Of a stretch of 43,915 nucleotides of DNA, positions 15,173 through 22,442 are shown piece after piece. The notes below the pieces were generated by a model. It did not search any database. It was not told the origin of the DNA and was given only the letters and a program-made list of their open reading frames with translations. Numbering within the stretch: position 1 is the first letter of the stretch; every line of letters starts with the position of its first letter. A program made the translations under genes and the position numbers. Source of the stretch: Polyangiaceae bacterium (lineage in GTDB: Bacteria > Myxococcota_A > Polyangia > Polyangiales > Polyangiaceae); contig JAJDAH010000448.1 in NCBI GenBank assembly GCA_029261965.1, positions 1 through 43,915 on the forward strand, written 5' to 3'.

Positions 15173-15832
15173 TCACAGCGGCAGGTCTGGCTCGCTCTGG
15201 TCTTTCCGGCGCTTGCGATACCGAGCGTAGAGCTGCTGTGCGACGACCAGCGCGATGGCGACGGCCGTGGCCTCGGCGACGTGCTTCGCCAGCCAGTCGA
15301 TGATCGGATCCGTCCACGTCTCGACAGCGTTCCCGAAGTAGAGCCAGACGAACGCAAACGCGACTTGGCCCGGCAGGATGGCGATCACGAAGAGGCGGAA
15401 TCGTAGCCGCGCGATGCCCGCCAACGCCGCTACGCTGTAGAACGGCGCCAGGATCACGAGGAGGATCCCGAGGCGCGCGTAAACCGCCTCGAGCGTGTTC
15501 ACGATCTTTTTCGCCCACCGGCCGCGCTTTTCGAAGAACGTGATGAGAGCGTGGCCGTACAGCGCCCCGACGCCGTACGTCGCGAGGAAGTTCAACGTGC
15601 GCCTCGCCGAGCCGACGATGAGAGCCTCCCAGAGCTCGACTCGGTTCGCCACCAACACCAGGTGACGGGAAATCGGATTCAGACCCAACAGCACGAGCGG
15701 ATGCTCGACCAGGAGGTAGGGCGACAGCGCGGTTCCGGCCACGCCGGTAATGGTGGTGAAGGCGACGAGGGCGAGAATCAGCCGGCGCACTCGTGGTGGC
15801 AGGGCCGGCGCCGTGCGCGGCAATCTACTCAT
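15173..15832 (-). CDS. VTT/DedA-like inner-membrane protein
   Basis: 219 residues with five or six hydrophobic segments, at about residues 17-38, 42-60, 75-95, 115-140, 143-165 and 183-205. The N-terminal LSPYLLVEHPLVLLGLNPISRHLVLVA and the central RLGILLVILAPFYSVAALAGIARLRFRLF resemble the VTT (SNARE-associated/DedA) domain, with its re-entrant loops and R-x-R-x-F after the second. DedA proteins move or flip lipid carriers such as undecaprenyl phosphate. The tail RKRRKDQSEPDLPL is cytoplasmic. The match is from pattern memory, so the family call is moderate. The gene stands alone on the minus strand. Confidence 0.7.
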   Translation of the reverse strand: MSRLPRTAPALPPRVRRLILALVAFTTITGVAGTALSPYLLVEHPLVLLGLNPISRHLVLVANRVELWEALIVGSARRTLNFLATYGVGALYGHALITFFEKRGRWAKKIVNTLEAVYARLGILLVILAPFYSVAALAGIARLRFRLFVIAILPGQVAFAFVWLYFGNAVETWTDPIIDWLAKHVAEATAVAIALVVAQQLYARYRKRRKDQSEPDLPL

Positions 15833-15874
15833 GCGTTGGGTGCGTGAGGGGTGAATTACGGCGCAATGTGCACT

Positions 15875-16225
15875 TCAAGGCCCCATCGAGAAGCTGTCGT
15901 CGAGGTCCGCGTAGACCACGACGAGCTGCTCCTTGCCCTCACTGACGAGCACCATGCGGAAGTTCGTCCCAGCCACAACTTGGGTCTGAGCACAGGCAAT
16001 GTCGTACGTGCCCAAACCCAGCTCCGTGGCCGCGAATTCTGCCGCGGCTACGACGCGATCGTCCGTCGTGCTCGCATCGCCATAACCCCCCGGGACGGGA
16101 TTCGCTTCGCCACACGATGAGCTGCCAGCGTTCCTAGCCCCCTCGCCAGCGCCGGAATGCCCACACCCCATCCCCATCAGCACCGCGGCCAAAGCACCAG
16201 CGTTCACTCGAGCGATTGTCACCAC
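15875..16225 (-). CDS. Cystatin-like lipoprotein
   Basis: 116 residues from GTG 16225 (the next codon is also GTG, so the start is uncertain by one residue). A short signal peptide ends with MGMGC (Cys21). The mature part shows cystatin (I25) signatures: PGGYGDAS with the N-terminal GG trunk, DDRVVAAAEFAATELG (the long helix), and QVVAGTNFRMVL (82-93), which contains the QxVxG first hairpin of papain-type protease inhibitors. The ending EQLVVVYADLDDSFSM matches the last strands. Bacterial cystatin-like proteins are uncommon. It may inhibit cysteine proteases in the envelope or simply use the fold. Confidence 0.75.
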   Translation of the reverse strand: MVTIARVNAGALAAVLMGMGCGHSGAGEGARNAGSSSCGEANPVPGGYGDASTTDDRVVAAAEFAATELGLGTYDIACAQTQVVAGTNFRMVLVSEGKEQLVVVYADLDDSFSMGP

Positions 16226-16456
16226 GCCCGGGTCTAGAGCTAGCCCATCGACGGGTCAAGAGGGCGCCGCACGTCGGGCAGCGCCGACCGAAGCTCCTGC
16301 CGCCGGGTCCGCCTATGAATGTGGACGTGAACCTCTCACAAGAACGGAGGGCGCGCGGCTGTCCCTGGCGAACCCCGTCAGCCCTGTGGCGCGTAGGTCG
16401 GACCCCTCGCAAGCGAACCCGCGCGTCAGAGGCTGCTGTCGGAGAGCGTGGGAGCG

Positions 16457-16789
16457 ATGGCCAAATCGCCGGCACCATCCGAACGACGGTCGCCATGACC
16501 CGTTCGCGATCTGGCGCGCGCTACCGATGCTCGCTACTGGAAGGACCGATCTGAAATCGCCCTACTGCGCCTCGACTATGGGCGTGCGGTCTCTGCGGCC
16601 GAACACGCGCTGACGCTCTCGCCGTCATTCGTGGAAGCGCACTTCGCGCCGGGGGAGGCCTTGCGCCGAAGCGGACAGGGAACAGCGGCTCGTTCCGCCT
16701 TCGAGCGTGCGAATGGTCTAGAACCGGGCAACCCTCGGGTTGCCGAAGCCCTGTCGGTCGAATCTGCTTCCCCCTGCAGTGCGCCGTGA
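16457..16789 (+). pseudogene. TPR-repeat gene remnant interrupted by a TGA
   Basis: From ATG 16457 the frame reads 13 residues, meets TGA at 16496-16498, then continues for 96 codons to TGA 16787-16789. The second part contains clear tetratricopeptide pattern: DYGRAVSAAEHALTLSPSFVEA and then GEALRRSGQGTAARSAFERANGLEPGNPRV. No start codon with a ribosome site begins the second part. This looks like the C-terminus of a decayed TPR protein, fitting the toxin relic and repeat-rich surroundings. Confidence 0.55.
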
Positions 16790-16886
16790 GCCTTGGTCCG
16801 GCCGGCGCCGGGGACGGCGGCGAGCTCGTGCTAACTGACGAAAAGAAGTATTCGTCGGCGTCGCTGGTGAGCGCCCGAATGGACGC

Positions 16887-16965
16887 GAACTGGCGCCCGC
16901 GCCCGCGGCTACCTCGCCCGGGGAAGGTGGATGAACTGGCGCCCGCGCCTGCGGCTACCTCGCCC
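16887..16965 (+). repeat. 33-base direct repeat, two copies plus a partial third
   Basis: 16887-16919 and 16933-16965 are identical except for one C/T change. A 16-base piece (CGCCCGCGCCTGCGGC) recurs at 16971-16986. The unit begins GAACTGGCGCCC and ends TACCTCGCCC. It lies upstream of the HNH gene. Confidence 0.85.
16909..16930. repeat. Left copy of a 22-base repeat flanking the HNH gene
   Basis: Reads CTACCTCGCCCGGGG followed by AAGGTGG. It is identical at 20 of 22 bases to 18438-18459 on the same strand and overlaps the first 33-base direct repeat. The unit is itself nearly palindromic. Confidence 0.75.
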
Positions 16966-17232
16966 ACCCGCGCCCGCGCCTGCGGCCCCGCACCCGCTCC
17001 CGCCCAACGCGGCTCGAAGTCCGCGCGAGGTGCGACGAGAAAAAGCCACCGCGCGAGCGTTTCGCACTTGACAGAATTTCGAGGCCCGCGGCGCGAGAAA
17101 CGCGAGCCGTGTTCAGATGTGCCATTGCCGCGCACTCGCGACGGTCTCGCGCGCTTTGCCTTGGCGAGGGTCGAAGTTTTTCGAATTGCCGCCGAAAGGT
17201 GGCGAGGCGGCGCCAGAGGAAGCCGGAAAAAC

Positions 17233-18543
17233 ATGCCTTATGAGAAAGACATGATGCGACCAAACAATCGCGAGCATCCACAACGACTCCGACACGTCAG
17301 CGACCACAAGCTTCTCGCCGATCTCGACAAGCTCGTCGCCCAGAGCAACGCCGTCACTTCGCTCGTCGTGCTGCACATCGCAGAGGTCGACCGGCGGAGG
17401 CTCCATGCTCACGGCGCCTACAGCTCCACGTTCGACTACTGCGTGAGAAAGCTCGGGCTGAGCGAAGCCGCTACCTGCCAGCGCATCGCAGTGGCGCGCA
17501 AGGCACGGGAGTTTCCGGCCATGTTCGATCTCCTCGAGCGTGGCGAGATTCACCTGGCAGGGCTGTCGCTGCTCGCCAAGCACTTGACCCCGAGCAATCA
17601 CCAAGAGTTGCTTCGCGCGGCTCGTCGGAAAAGCAAACGAGACATCGAAAAGCTCCTCGCAGAGAGGTTCCCGAAGCCCGACGTGCCCGAGAGGATTCGG
17701 AAGTTACCGGAACGCACCGGAACCCTTGGCCGGGCAGCGGCTTTCGCTCGCGATACATCCAGCGACGCGAGCAACACGACGCCTGCCGATCCGAGCCCAG
17801 GCTCGACTCCCCGCGGGGTGCCACCCTCGATGCAAAGGCGCGCGGAGAAACTCGAACCGCTGGCGCCGGCTCGATACAAGATCCAACTCACCGCCGATCA
17901 GGAGCTTCACGACAAAATCGAGCGCGCGCGAGAGCTGCGCGCCCACAAGGACCCGCGCGGCGATCTGGCCGACTTGTTCGATGAAGCGCTCGGGTTGCTG
18001 ATCGACAAGCTGGAGCGACAGAAGTTCGGGAAGTTGAAGCCCCGCCCGAAGAAGGCGGTCACTGGCAACAGCGCGGATACCGCGTCGCGCGGCGCTCGCA
18101 CGTCGCGGCATGTTCCCGCCGCGACGCGGCGTGAAGTCTCCGAGCGGGATGGATGTCAGTGCACGTTCGTTGGCGACGACGGGGCGCGGTGTCCTGCGCG
18201 GGCGCGGCTGGAATTCGACCACGTGAAGTCATTCGCGCGGGGAGGCCCGACGACCGCGGACAATTTGCGCCTCAGGTGCAGGGCTCACAATCAGATGGCG
18301 GCCGAGCGCGAGCTCGGTCGCGAGTACGTGCGAAAGAAGATCGCAGCCTCACGCGGTCAGCTACGCGATGTTTGGGGCGACCCATGGGCGACCGAGCAAC
18401 CGGTGGGCAGCTCAGCCGAGTCGGTCCGCTCGAGCTCCTACCTTGCCCGGGCAAGGTGGGAAGATTGCTCATTCGTCGCTTTCGGTCGTCGACTGGGACA
18501 GCGCCTCGCCGAGCGGTCCCCTCACCGCGTGGTCGACTCCTGA
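17233..18543 (+). CDS. HNH endonuclease domain protein (13E12/DUF222-like)
   Basis: 436 residues from ATG 17233. The N-terminal part (VSDHKLLADLDKLVAQSN, HGAYSSTFDYCVRKLGLSEAAT, RIAVARKAREFP, GEIHLAGLSLLAKHL) is the helical domain that precedes HNH nucleases in many myxobacterial and actinobacterial 13E12-type proteins. A variable low-complexity middle is followed by a DQELHDKIERARELRAH segment. The C-terminal HNH motif begins RDGCQC, continues with RLEFDHVKSFARGG (DH pair) and DNLRLRCRAHNQ (N and H). Such genes often occur as many near-identical copies. It could be a mobile-type nuclease or a nuclease-derived regulator. The start could also be the ATG at 17251. The C-terminal ~60 residues overlap a palindrome and are not conserved-looking. 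Confidence 0.85.
   Translation: MPYEKDMMRPNNREHPQRLRHVSDHKLLADLDKLVAQSNAVTSLVVLHIAEVDRRRLHAHGAYSSTFDYCVRKLGLSEAATCQRIAVARKAREFPAMFDLLERGEIHLAGLSLLAKHLTPSNHQELLRAARRKSKRDIEKLLAERFPKPDVPERIRKLPERTGTLGRAAAFARDTSSDASNTTPADPSPGSTPRGVPPSMQRRAEKLEPLAPARYKIQLTADQELHDKIERARELRAHKDPRGDLADLFDEALGLLIDKLERQKFGKLKPRPKKAVTGNSADTASRGARTSRHVPAATRREVSERDGCQCTFVGDDGARCPARARLEFDHVKSFARGGPTTADNLRLRCRAHNQMAAERELGREYVRKKIAASRGQLRDVWGDPWATEQPVGSSAESVRSSSYLARARWEDCSFVAFGRRLGQRLAERSPHRVVDS
18438..18459. repeat. Right copy of the 22-base repeat, with a perfect 16-base palindrome
   Basis: It contains the perfect palindrome CCTTGCCCGGGCAAGG at 18441-18456, inside the 3' end of the HNH reading frame. It matches 20 of 22 bases of 16909-16930, so the HNH gene is bracketed by the pair about 1.5 kb apart. 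Confidence 0.8.
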
Positions 18544-18747
18544 CGCGCGCAGGCGGGAGCCGTCCCATTGGCCTTCGGCGAGGAACGCCCAACGCCAGGT
18601 TCCCTCCGCCCGTCCAGAGATCGCCACCCGGTTGCCGAGCCCCGCATCCACCCGATAGTCGACAGCGCCGACCGTCGCCTCAGCGACCGGAGCCTCGTCG
18701 TAGGAAATGTTTCGTTCTGTAACCATCGGTTTTTCAATGTTTTTCAT
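18469..18747 (-). CDS. Small protein of unknown function
   Basis: 92 residues starting at ATG 18747. The N-terminal ~18 residues are encoded by unusually AT-rich DNA (MKNIEKPMVTERNISYDE). The rest looks like a compact beta-rich domain (VDYRVDAGLGNRVAISGRA, GTWRWAFLAEGQWDG, LGEALS). I do not recognise it. Its 3' end overlaps the convergent HNH gene by 75 bases, which weakens one of the two C-termini. A 13-base inverted repeat lies just before it and GH15 lies upstream on the same strand. It may be the last gene of that operon. Confidence 0.5.
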   Translation of the reverse strand: MKNIEKPMVTERNISYDEAPVAEATVGAVDYRVDAGLGNRVAISGRAEGTWRWAFLAEGQWDGSRLRASGVDHAVRGPLGEALSQSTTESDE

Positions 18748-18758
18748 GGCCTCGCCCT

Positions 18759-18793
18759 GCGCTTACTACTGAATATGCTTTCAGTAGTAGCGC
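18759..18793. promoter_or_regulatory. Inverted repeat between GH15 and the small downstream gene
   Basis: TACTACTGA (18764-18772) pairs exactly with TCAGTAGTA (18781-18789). The stem extends by GCGC/GCGC (18759-18762 with 18790-18793) after one bulged T. The spacer is 8 bases. It could be a terminator for GH15 or an operator/attenuator for the small gene. No T-run is seen on the minus strand. Confidence 0.5.
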
Positions 18794-18815
18794 GAGCCGG
18801 TAGAACCCGCAAGGG

Positions 18816-20783
18816 TCACGTCGCGGCTTGGAGCGCACGGTACTTGTCGGCGTACGCCGTGACCGCCCAAACGAACGCCGAATGACTCCAGGTAAGCGGC
18901 GAGACCGACAGCGGATCGCCACCGAGCGGGTGCACTTGCTCCGCCAGCACGCCGGACGGAAGCGCGTTCTTCACACACCATTCGAGGTACGGAATCGCGG
19001 CGCGCAATTCTTCGAGGGTCTCGGCCTTCTCGATTTCGTATTCACCGAGCCAGAGCGTCGAAATGAACCAGGGGTTCCCCGGCAGATCTGCCGGGACGTC
19101 TTCATCGCGCTGGTACCGGTCGTTTTGATAGCGGGCGACGCCGCCGATGGGCGTGCATAACGAGAGCTCCTGGCGTATCGCGTCGACCGTGGCGACCATG
19201 CGTTCGCCCTTGGCTGGCATCGCGTGGAGCGTCACGAGCCCGAGCAGGCTGACGTCTATCACCTCGTCGAGCTCGTAGCCGTCGGCTGTCCGATAACCCG
19301 AGCGGGCGTAGCGTCCGAGCCCTGGATGGTAGAGGTGCTCGTCGATGGCGCGCGCCATCCGCGCGGCGGCCTCGTCGTACGAGGCTGCGCGTGAATCGTC
19401 CTGAAAAACCCGAGCGAAGCTGGCGGCGGCTCGCAGACCACTGATGACGGCCGCCACCGTGTACGCATGCACGCCGTATCGCTCCTCCCAGAGATCGTAC
19501 GACGGAGTCGGCAGCCCAGTCTCCGCATCTCGATACGCCATGAGGAAATCGGCGGACTCGAGAACGAACTTTTCGTAGAGCGGGCGGATGAACTCGATGT
19601 CGTTGGAATGCTCGTAGTGAATCCAAAGAGCCCACAAAAGCAGCGCCGTCGAGTCTTCCTGGATCGGCAACACCTCCTTGCCGTCCAACACCCACGCGTG
19701 CCAATTGCTGGCAATGGTTCCGTCGGGGTAATAGTGCTGAAAGAGGTAGCCGCCCTCCGAGAGCGCCTCACTGCAGAACGTGAAGAACCGCCGACACAGC
19801 TCGCCGTAGCCCGCCGTTTCCAGGGCGACCGCCACGAAAGCTCCATCGCGGCCCCACATGTAGGAATACGTGTCCCCGCCGAACCGAACGATGTCCGAAT
19901 CATTGGCCGCGATGATGGCACCCCGGTTGTCAATCTGTGACCGGAGAACCAGCAGGCTGCGACAGAAGATGTCCGTGACCGAAGCAGGCAGATCGCAAAC
20001 GGGTCGTGGCTCCTTGCTGACCCAGGCCCTCCAATAACTCGTCGTGCGCTCGATCAGACCCAAGGGAGTGTGCTTGGCGACGCGCTCGCTGAGCGCGGCA
20101 ACCTCGTCGTAGCAAGTGCCCGCCGCGAGCCAGTGAAACGCCGTATCGCTTCCTCCCGGAGGCACGACGAGCCGGACTCCGATGGTCGACTCGGCGACTC
20201 CCCACGCAACGGCATTCCCATCCAGCTCGCCGCTTTCTGCGTCCCTCCAGGAGGCGCGCCGTCCGGGCGCATCCTTCACGCTGCACGAGAAGTAGTCCGC
20301 AGCAGTTCTTCCGCCTGCGCAGCAGTTGGCGAGAAAATATCGATTGTGCTTGTAGTGAACGATGGCCCGGGTGCGCGGGTCGAAGAACGCCGTGTCGCTG
20401 AGCTCGTGGCCGTGCAGGTGAAAGTCGTGACTGAAAAACAGTCTGACGTCGCGAGCCTTGCCGGTCAGATCGAAGGCCTCGAGTCGCCTGACGTATACGT
20501 CGAGCTGGGAGTCGACGGCGTCGCGACACCGGAGCTCGAGGCCCAGCTCCTCGTTCTCGAGGAGGACGTCGGTGACGAGGCTGTCGTCGAGATATCGGAT
20601 GTCCTTCTTCCACCCCGCGCCCATCCACGAAAAGCGTCCGTCGACCCAGACTCCGAGTCGGAACTCCTGCCCGCGGGTATGGTTCTCCTGCCCGATCCAA
20701 GGGAAGTAGATATCGCGGATCCGATAGCTCAGATCGAAGTTGACGAGCAGATTCCCGTTGCTGACCGGTACGTCCCTGGGCAT
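18816..20783 (-). CDS. Glycoside hydrolase family 15 protein (glucoamylase/glucodextranase-like)
   Basis: 655 residues without a signal peptide, so a cytoplasmic enzyme. The N-terminal beta-sandwich domain (about 1-270) begins SNGNLLVNFDLSYRIRDIYFPWIGQENH, typical of bacterial GH15. The (alpha/alpha)6 barrel contains GGDTYSYMWGRDGAFVA, HAWVLDGKEVLPIQEDSTALLLWAL with the likely general-acid Glu (EDS), and NPWFISTLWLGEYEIEKA with the likely base Glu. GH15 enzymes release glucose from alpha-glucans or act on trehalose or dextran-type bonds. The ATG directly follows the TAG of the GT4 gene with no gap, so the genes are coupled. Substrate not predictable from the sequence alone. Confidence 0.88.
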   Translation of the reverse strand: MPRDVPVSNGNLLVNFDLSYRIRDIYFPWIGQENHTRGQEFRLGVWVDGRFSWMGAGWKKDIRYLDDSLVTDVLLENEELGLELRCRDAVDSQLDVYVRRLEAFDLTGKARDVRLFFSHDFHLHGHELSDTAFFDPRTRAIVHYKHNRYFLANCCAGGRTAADYFSCSVKDAPGRRASWRDAESGELDGNAVAWGVAESTIGVRLVVPPGGSDTAFHWLAAGTCYDEVAALSERVAKHTPLGLIERTTSYWRAWVSKEPRPVCDLPASVTDIFCRSLLVLRSQIDNRGAIIAANDSDIVRFGGDTYSYMWGRDGAFVAVALETAGYGELCRRFFTFCSEALSEGGYLFQHYYPDGTIASNWHAWVLDGKEVLPIQEDSTALLLWALWIHYEHSNDIEFIRPLYEKFVLESADFLMAYRDAETGLPTPSYDLWEERYGVHAYTVAAVISGLRAAASFARVFQDDSRAASYDEAAARMARAIDEHLYHPGLGRYARSGYRTADGYELDEVIDVSLLGLVTLHAMPAKGERMVATVDAIRQELSLCTPIGGVARYQNDRYQRDEDVPADLPGNPWFISTLWLGEYEIEKAETLEELRAAIPYLEWCVKNALPSGVLAEQVHPLGGDPLSVSPLTWSHSAFVWAVTAYADKYRALQAAT

Positions 20784-22025
20784 CTACCCGCCGACGGCTG
20801 GCACCTGAGTGGACTGCTCGAGCCGCGTCCCTGCGGCGCGAGTCGCGCCACGAGAGGATACGGCGGCAAGCTCTTCGTACAGCGCAGCGTAGGCCCCGCT
20901 CATTCGCCGAATGGAAAACTCGGATTCGACGTGTCTCTGGCACGCCGTGCGATCGATCCGACCGACGTGGTCCACCGCCTCGACCATCGCTTCGACCGAA
21001 TCGACCACGAACCCGGTCTCACCGTGCTTCACGATTTCGGGAACGGAGCCTTCTCCGAAGGCGACGATGGGAGTTCCGGACGCCATGGATTCGATCAAGA
21101 CCATCCCGAACGGCTCGCCCCAACGGATCGGAAAGAGAGTCGCTCGTGCGTGTCGGTACCAGTGCTTCTTGGCGGCACCATCGAGCTCGCCAATGTAGAT
21201 GATCCGTTTGTCGGAGGACAGGATCGGCTGCATCACCCGTTCGTAGTAGTCGGCCCCCGGTGGGCATCGGCTCACGTCGACGACTAGATCAATCGATTCA
21301 CTCAGTCGTGAGAAGAACTCTCGGTCCTCAGCCTTGTTCTGCACGCATCCGGCGAGCACCAGCTTGGCGTTCGTTCGTCGCGCCACGGCGATGGCCGTGT
21401 CCTGGCCTTTGACCTCGGTCATCCTCCCGATGTTGAGGAGGTAGCTGCCCGCGCTCGGCCCCTCGTTCGCCGAGTACTCGTCCACGTCGATCCCATGGTG
21501 GATGGTCTTCGCCACGGGCAGCACACCGGCGTACTGCCGCCTCTGAAACTCACTGATCGCCACGAACTTCAGCGACGGAGGGAACACCGCGTGCGGATTG
21601 CGCTCGCGAAACTCGGCCACCCCGCTGTGGGCTGCCGGCACGTGCAGGGTCATCACCACCGGCCGGTGTGGGTCGAACGTCCCAAGGCATACGCGCTCGA
21701 ACCATTCGTGCATGTGTACGATGTCGACGTCACCGCGTCTCGCTCGCTCGAGGGCCCGAGACAGGTGAAGATCGACGTGGGCCTGCGCCAGCGAGCCGCC
21801 GGCGGACACGTAGTCACCGAGTGTCACGGGCACCGTCTCGTACTTCTCGCCGGTCACCTCGGAGTCCGACGAACACGCGACGATCGACCGGTGTCCGGAG
21901 GCGTGCAGCCCCTTGTCGAGGTTGAATACGATCGTCTCTATCGGGCCGTAGCCGATTCTCGACTTGATCGCCTTGTTCATGGTCGCCACGTGAAGGACGG
22001 TCAACGGCCTCCGTCGCGCGCGCAT
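20784..22025 (-). CDS. Glycosyltransferase family 4 protein
   Basis: 413 residues from ATG 22025. GT-B fold: N-terminal LTVLHVATMNKAIKSRIGYGPIE and the glycine-rich acceptor loop, HMHEWFERV, then VAISEFQRRQYAG and IHHGIDVDEY. The C-terminal donor domain starts YLLNIGRMTEVKGQD and carries the E-x7-E signature in EPFGMVLIESMASGTPIVAF. It should transfer a sugar from a nucleotide donor. The frame stays open upstream to 22307 with protein-like residues (STSDIDFAAPAEIPLRAATF), so a GTG start at 22157 is a real alternative. It is immediately followed by GH15 and preceded by a transglutaminase-like gene, all on the minus strand. Confidence 0.85.
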   Translation of the reverse strand: MRARRRPLTVLHVATMNKAIKSRIGYGPIETIVFNLDKGLHASGHRSIVACSSDSEVTGEKYETVPVTLGDYVSAGGSLAQAHVDLHLSRALERARRGDVDIVHMHEWFERVCLGTFDPHRPVVMTLHVPAAHSGVAEFRERNPHAVFPPSLKFVAISEFQRRQYAGVLPVAKTIHHGIDVDEYSANEGPSAGSYLLNIGRMTEVKGQDTAIAVARRTNAKLVLAGCVQNKAEDREFFSRLSESIDLVVDVSRCPPGADYYERVMQPILSSDKRIIYIGELDGAAKKHWYRHARATLFPIRWGEPFGMVLIESMASGTPIVAFGEGSVPEIVKHGETGFVVDSVEAMVEAVDHVGRIDRTACQRHVESEFSIRRMSGAYAALYEELAAVSSRGATRAAGTRLEQSTQVPAVGG

Positions 22026-22442
22026 GACCGCTGCGCTCTCGATGCCCCGGGGCTCGAGGTCCTTGCGAAAAGTCGCTGCCCGGAGCGGGATTTCCGCAGG
22101 CGCCGCGAAGTCGATGTCGCTGGTCGAAGCACCCCCGAGCTCGGCGATGGGTTTCACGGCGCAACCCGAGTGCCGTCGTCGGACGAGGAGCGTGGTCGTT
22201 GGGGGCTTCGGTCGGGTTTCAGGAGGTACTTTCGTCGATCGGTGCCCCCGGGATCCCTCCCATGGGCCGCGCGTCGATCGAGGCGCCAGCGTTCTCGTCG
22301 CCGTCATTACGGTCGAGGGCGAGAGAGGTCACGCAAGCGACGCTGCATTCCTACCACGGCCAGGGTGCCCGCGCTCGACCGAGTGACGAGCACTGGGCGC
22401 CCAGCCATTCGCGCGTCGTTCCGTGAGTCGCGGACGAACGAA
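22026..22442 (-). other. 417-base gap between the transglutaminase-like and GT4 genes
   Basis: No separate gene is seen. Bases 22026-22157 continue the GT4 frame from a possible GTG start and look coding. The rest (22160-22442) has no recognisable gene, promoter or strong hairpin. If GT4 starts at 22025 it may have its own promoter here. Confidence 0.4.

Larger units (their letters stand above)
16226..17232. other. About 1 kb without an intact gene: TPR relic and GC-rich repeats
   Basis: The left part has only non-coding-looking frames. The middle (16457-16789) holds a TPR fragment with an in-frame stop. The right part (16887-16986) has GC-rich direct repeats. A TTGACA at 17068-17073 has no -10 partner at the right distance. 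The long open frame that runs through this region into the HNH gene is low-complexity and lacks any domain. Confidence 0.55.

Noticed and set aside
17068-17096. Promoter at TTGACA 17068-17073 upstream of the HNH gene
   Set aside because: The -35 is perfect but the -10 position reads GCGCGA, so no promoter was called.
16786-17232. 149-residue N-terminal extension of the HNH frame
   Set aside because: Low-complexity Pro/Arg-rich, overlaps direct repeats and shows no domain; the HNH protein was started at 17233.
9795-18800. A defined integrative element with att sites
   Set aside because: No integrase gene and no second copy of the tRNA 3' end were found, so boundaries cannot be drawn.
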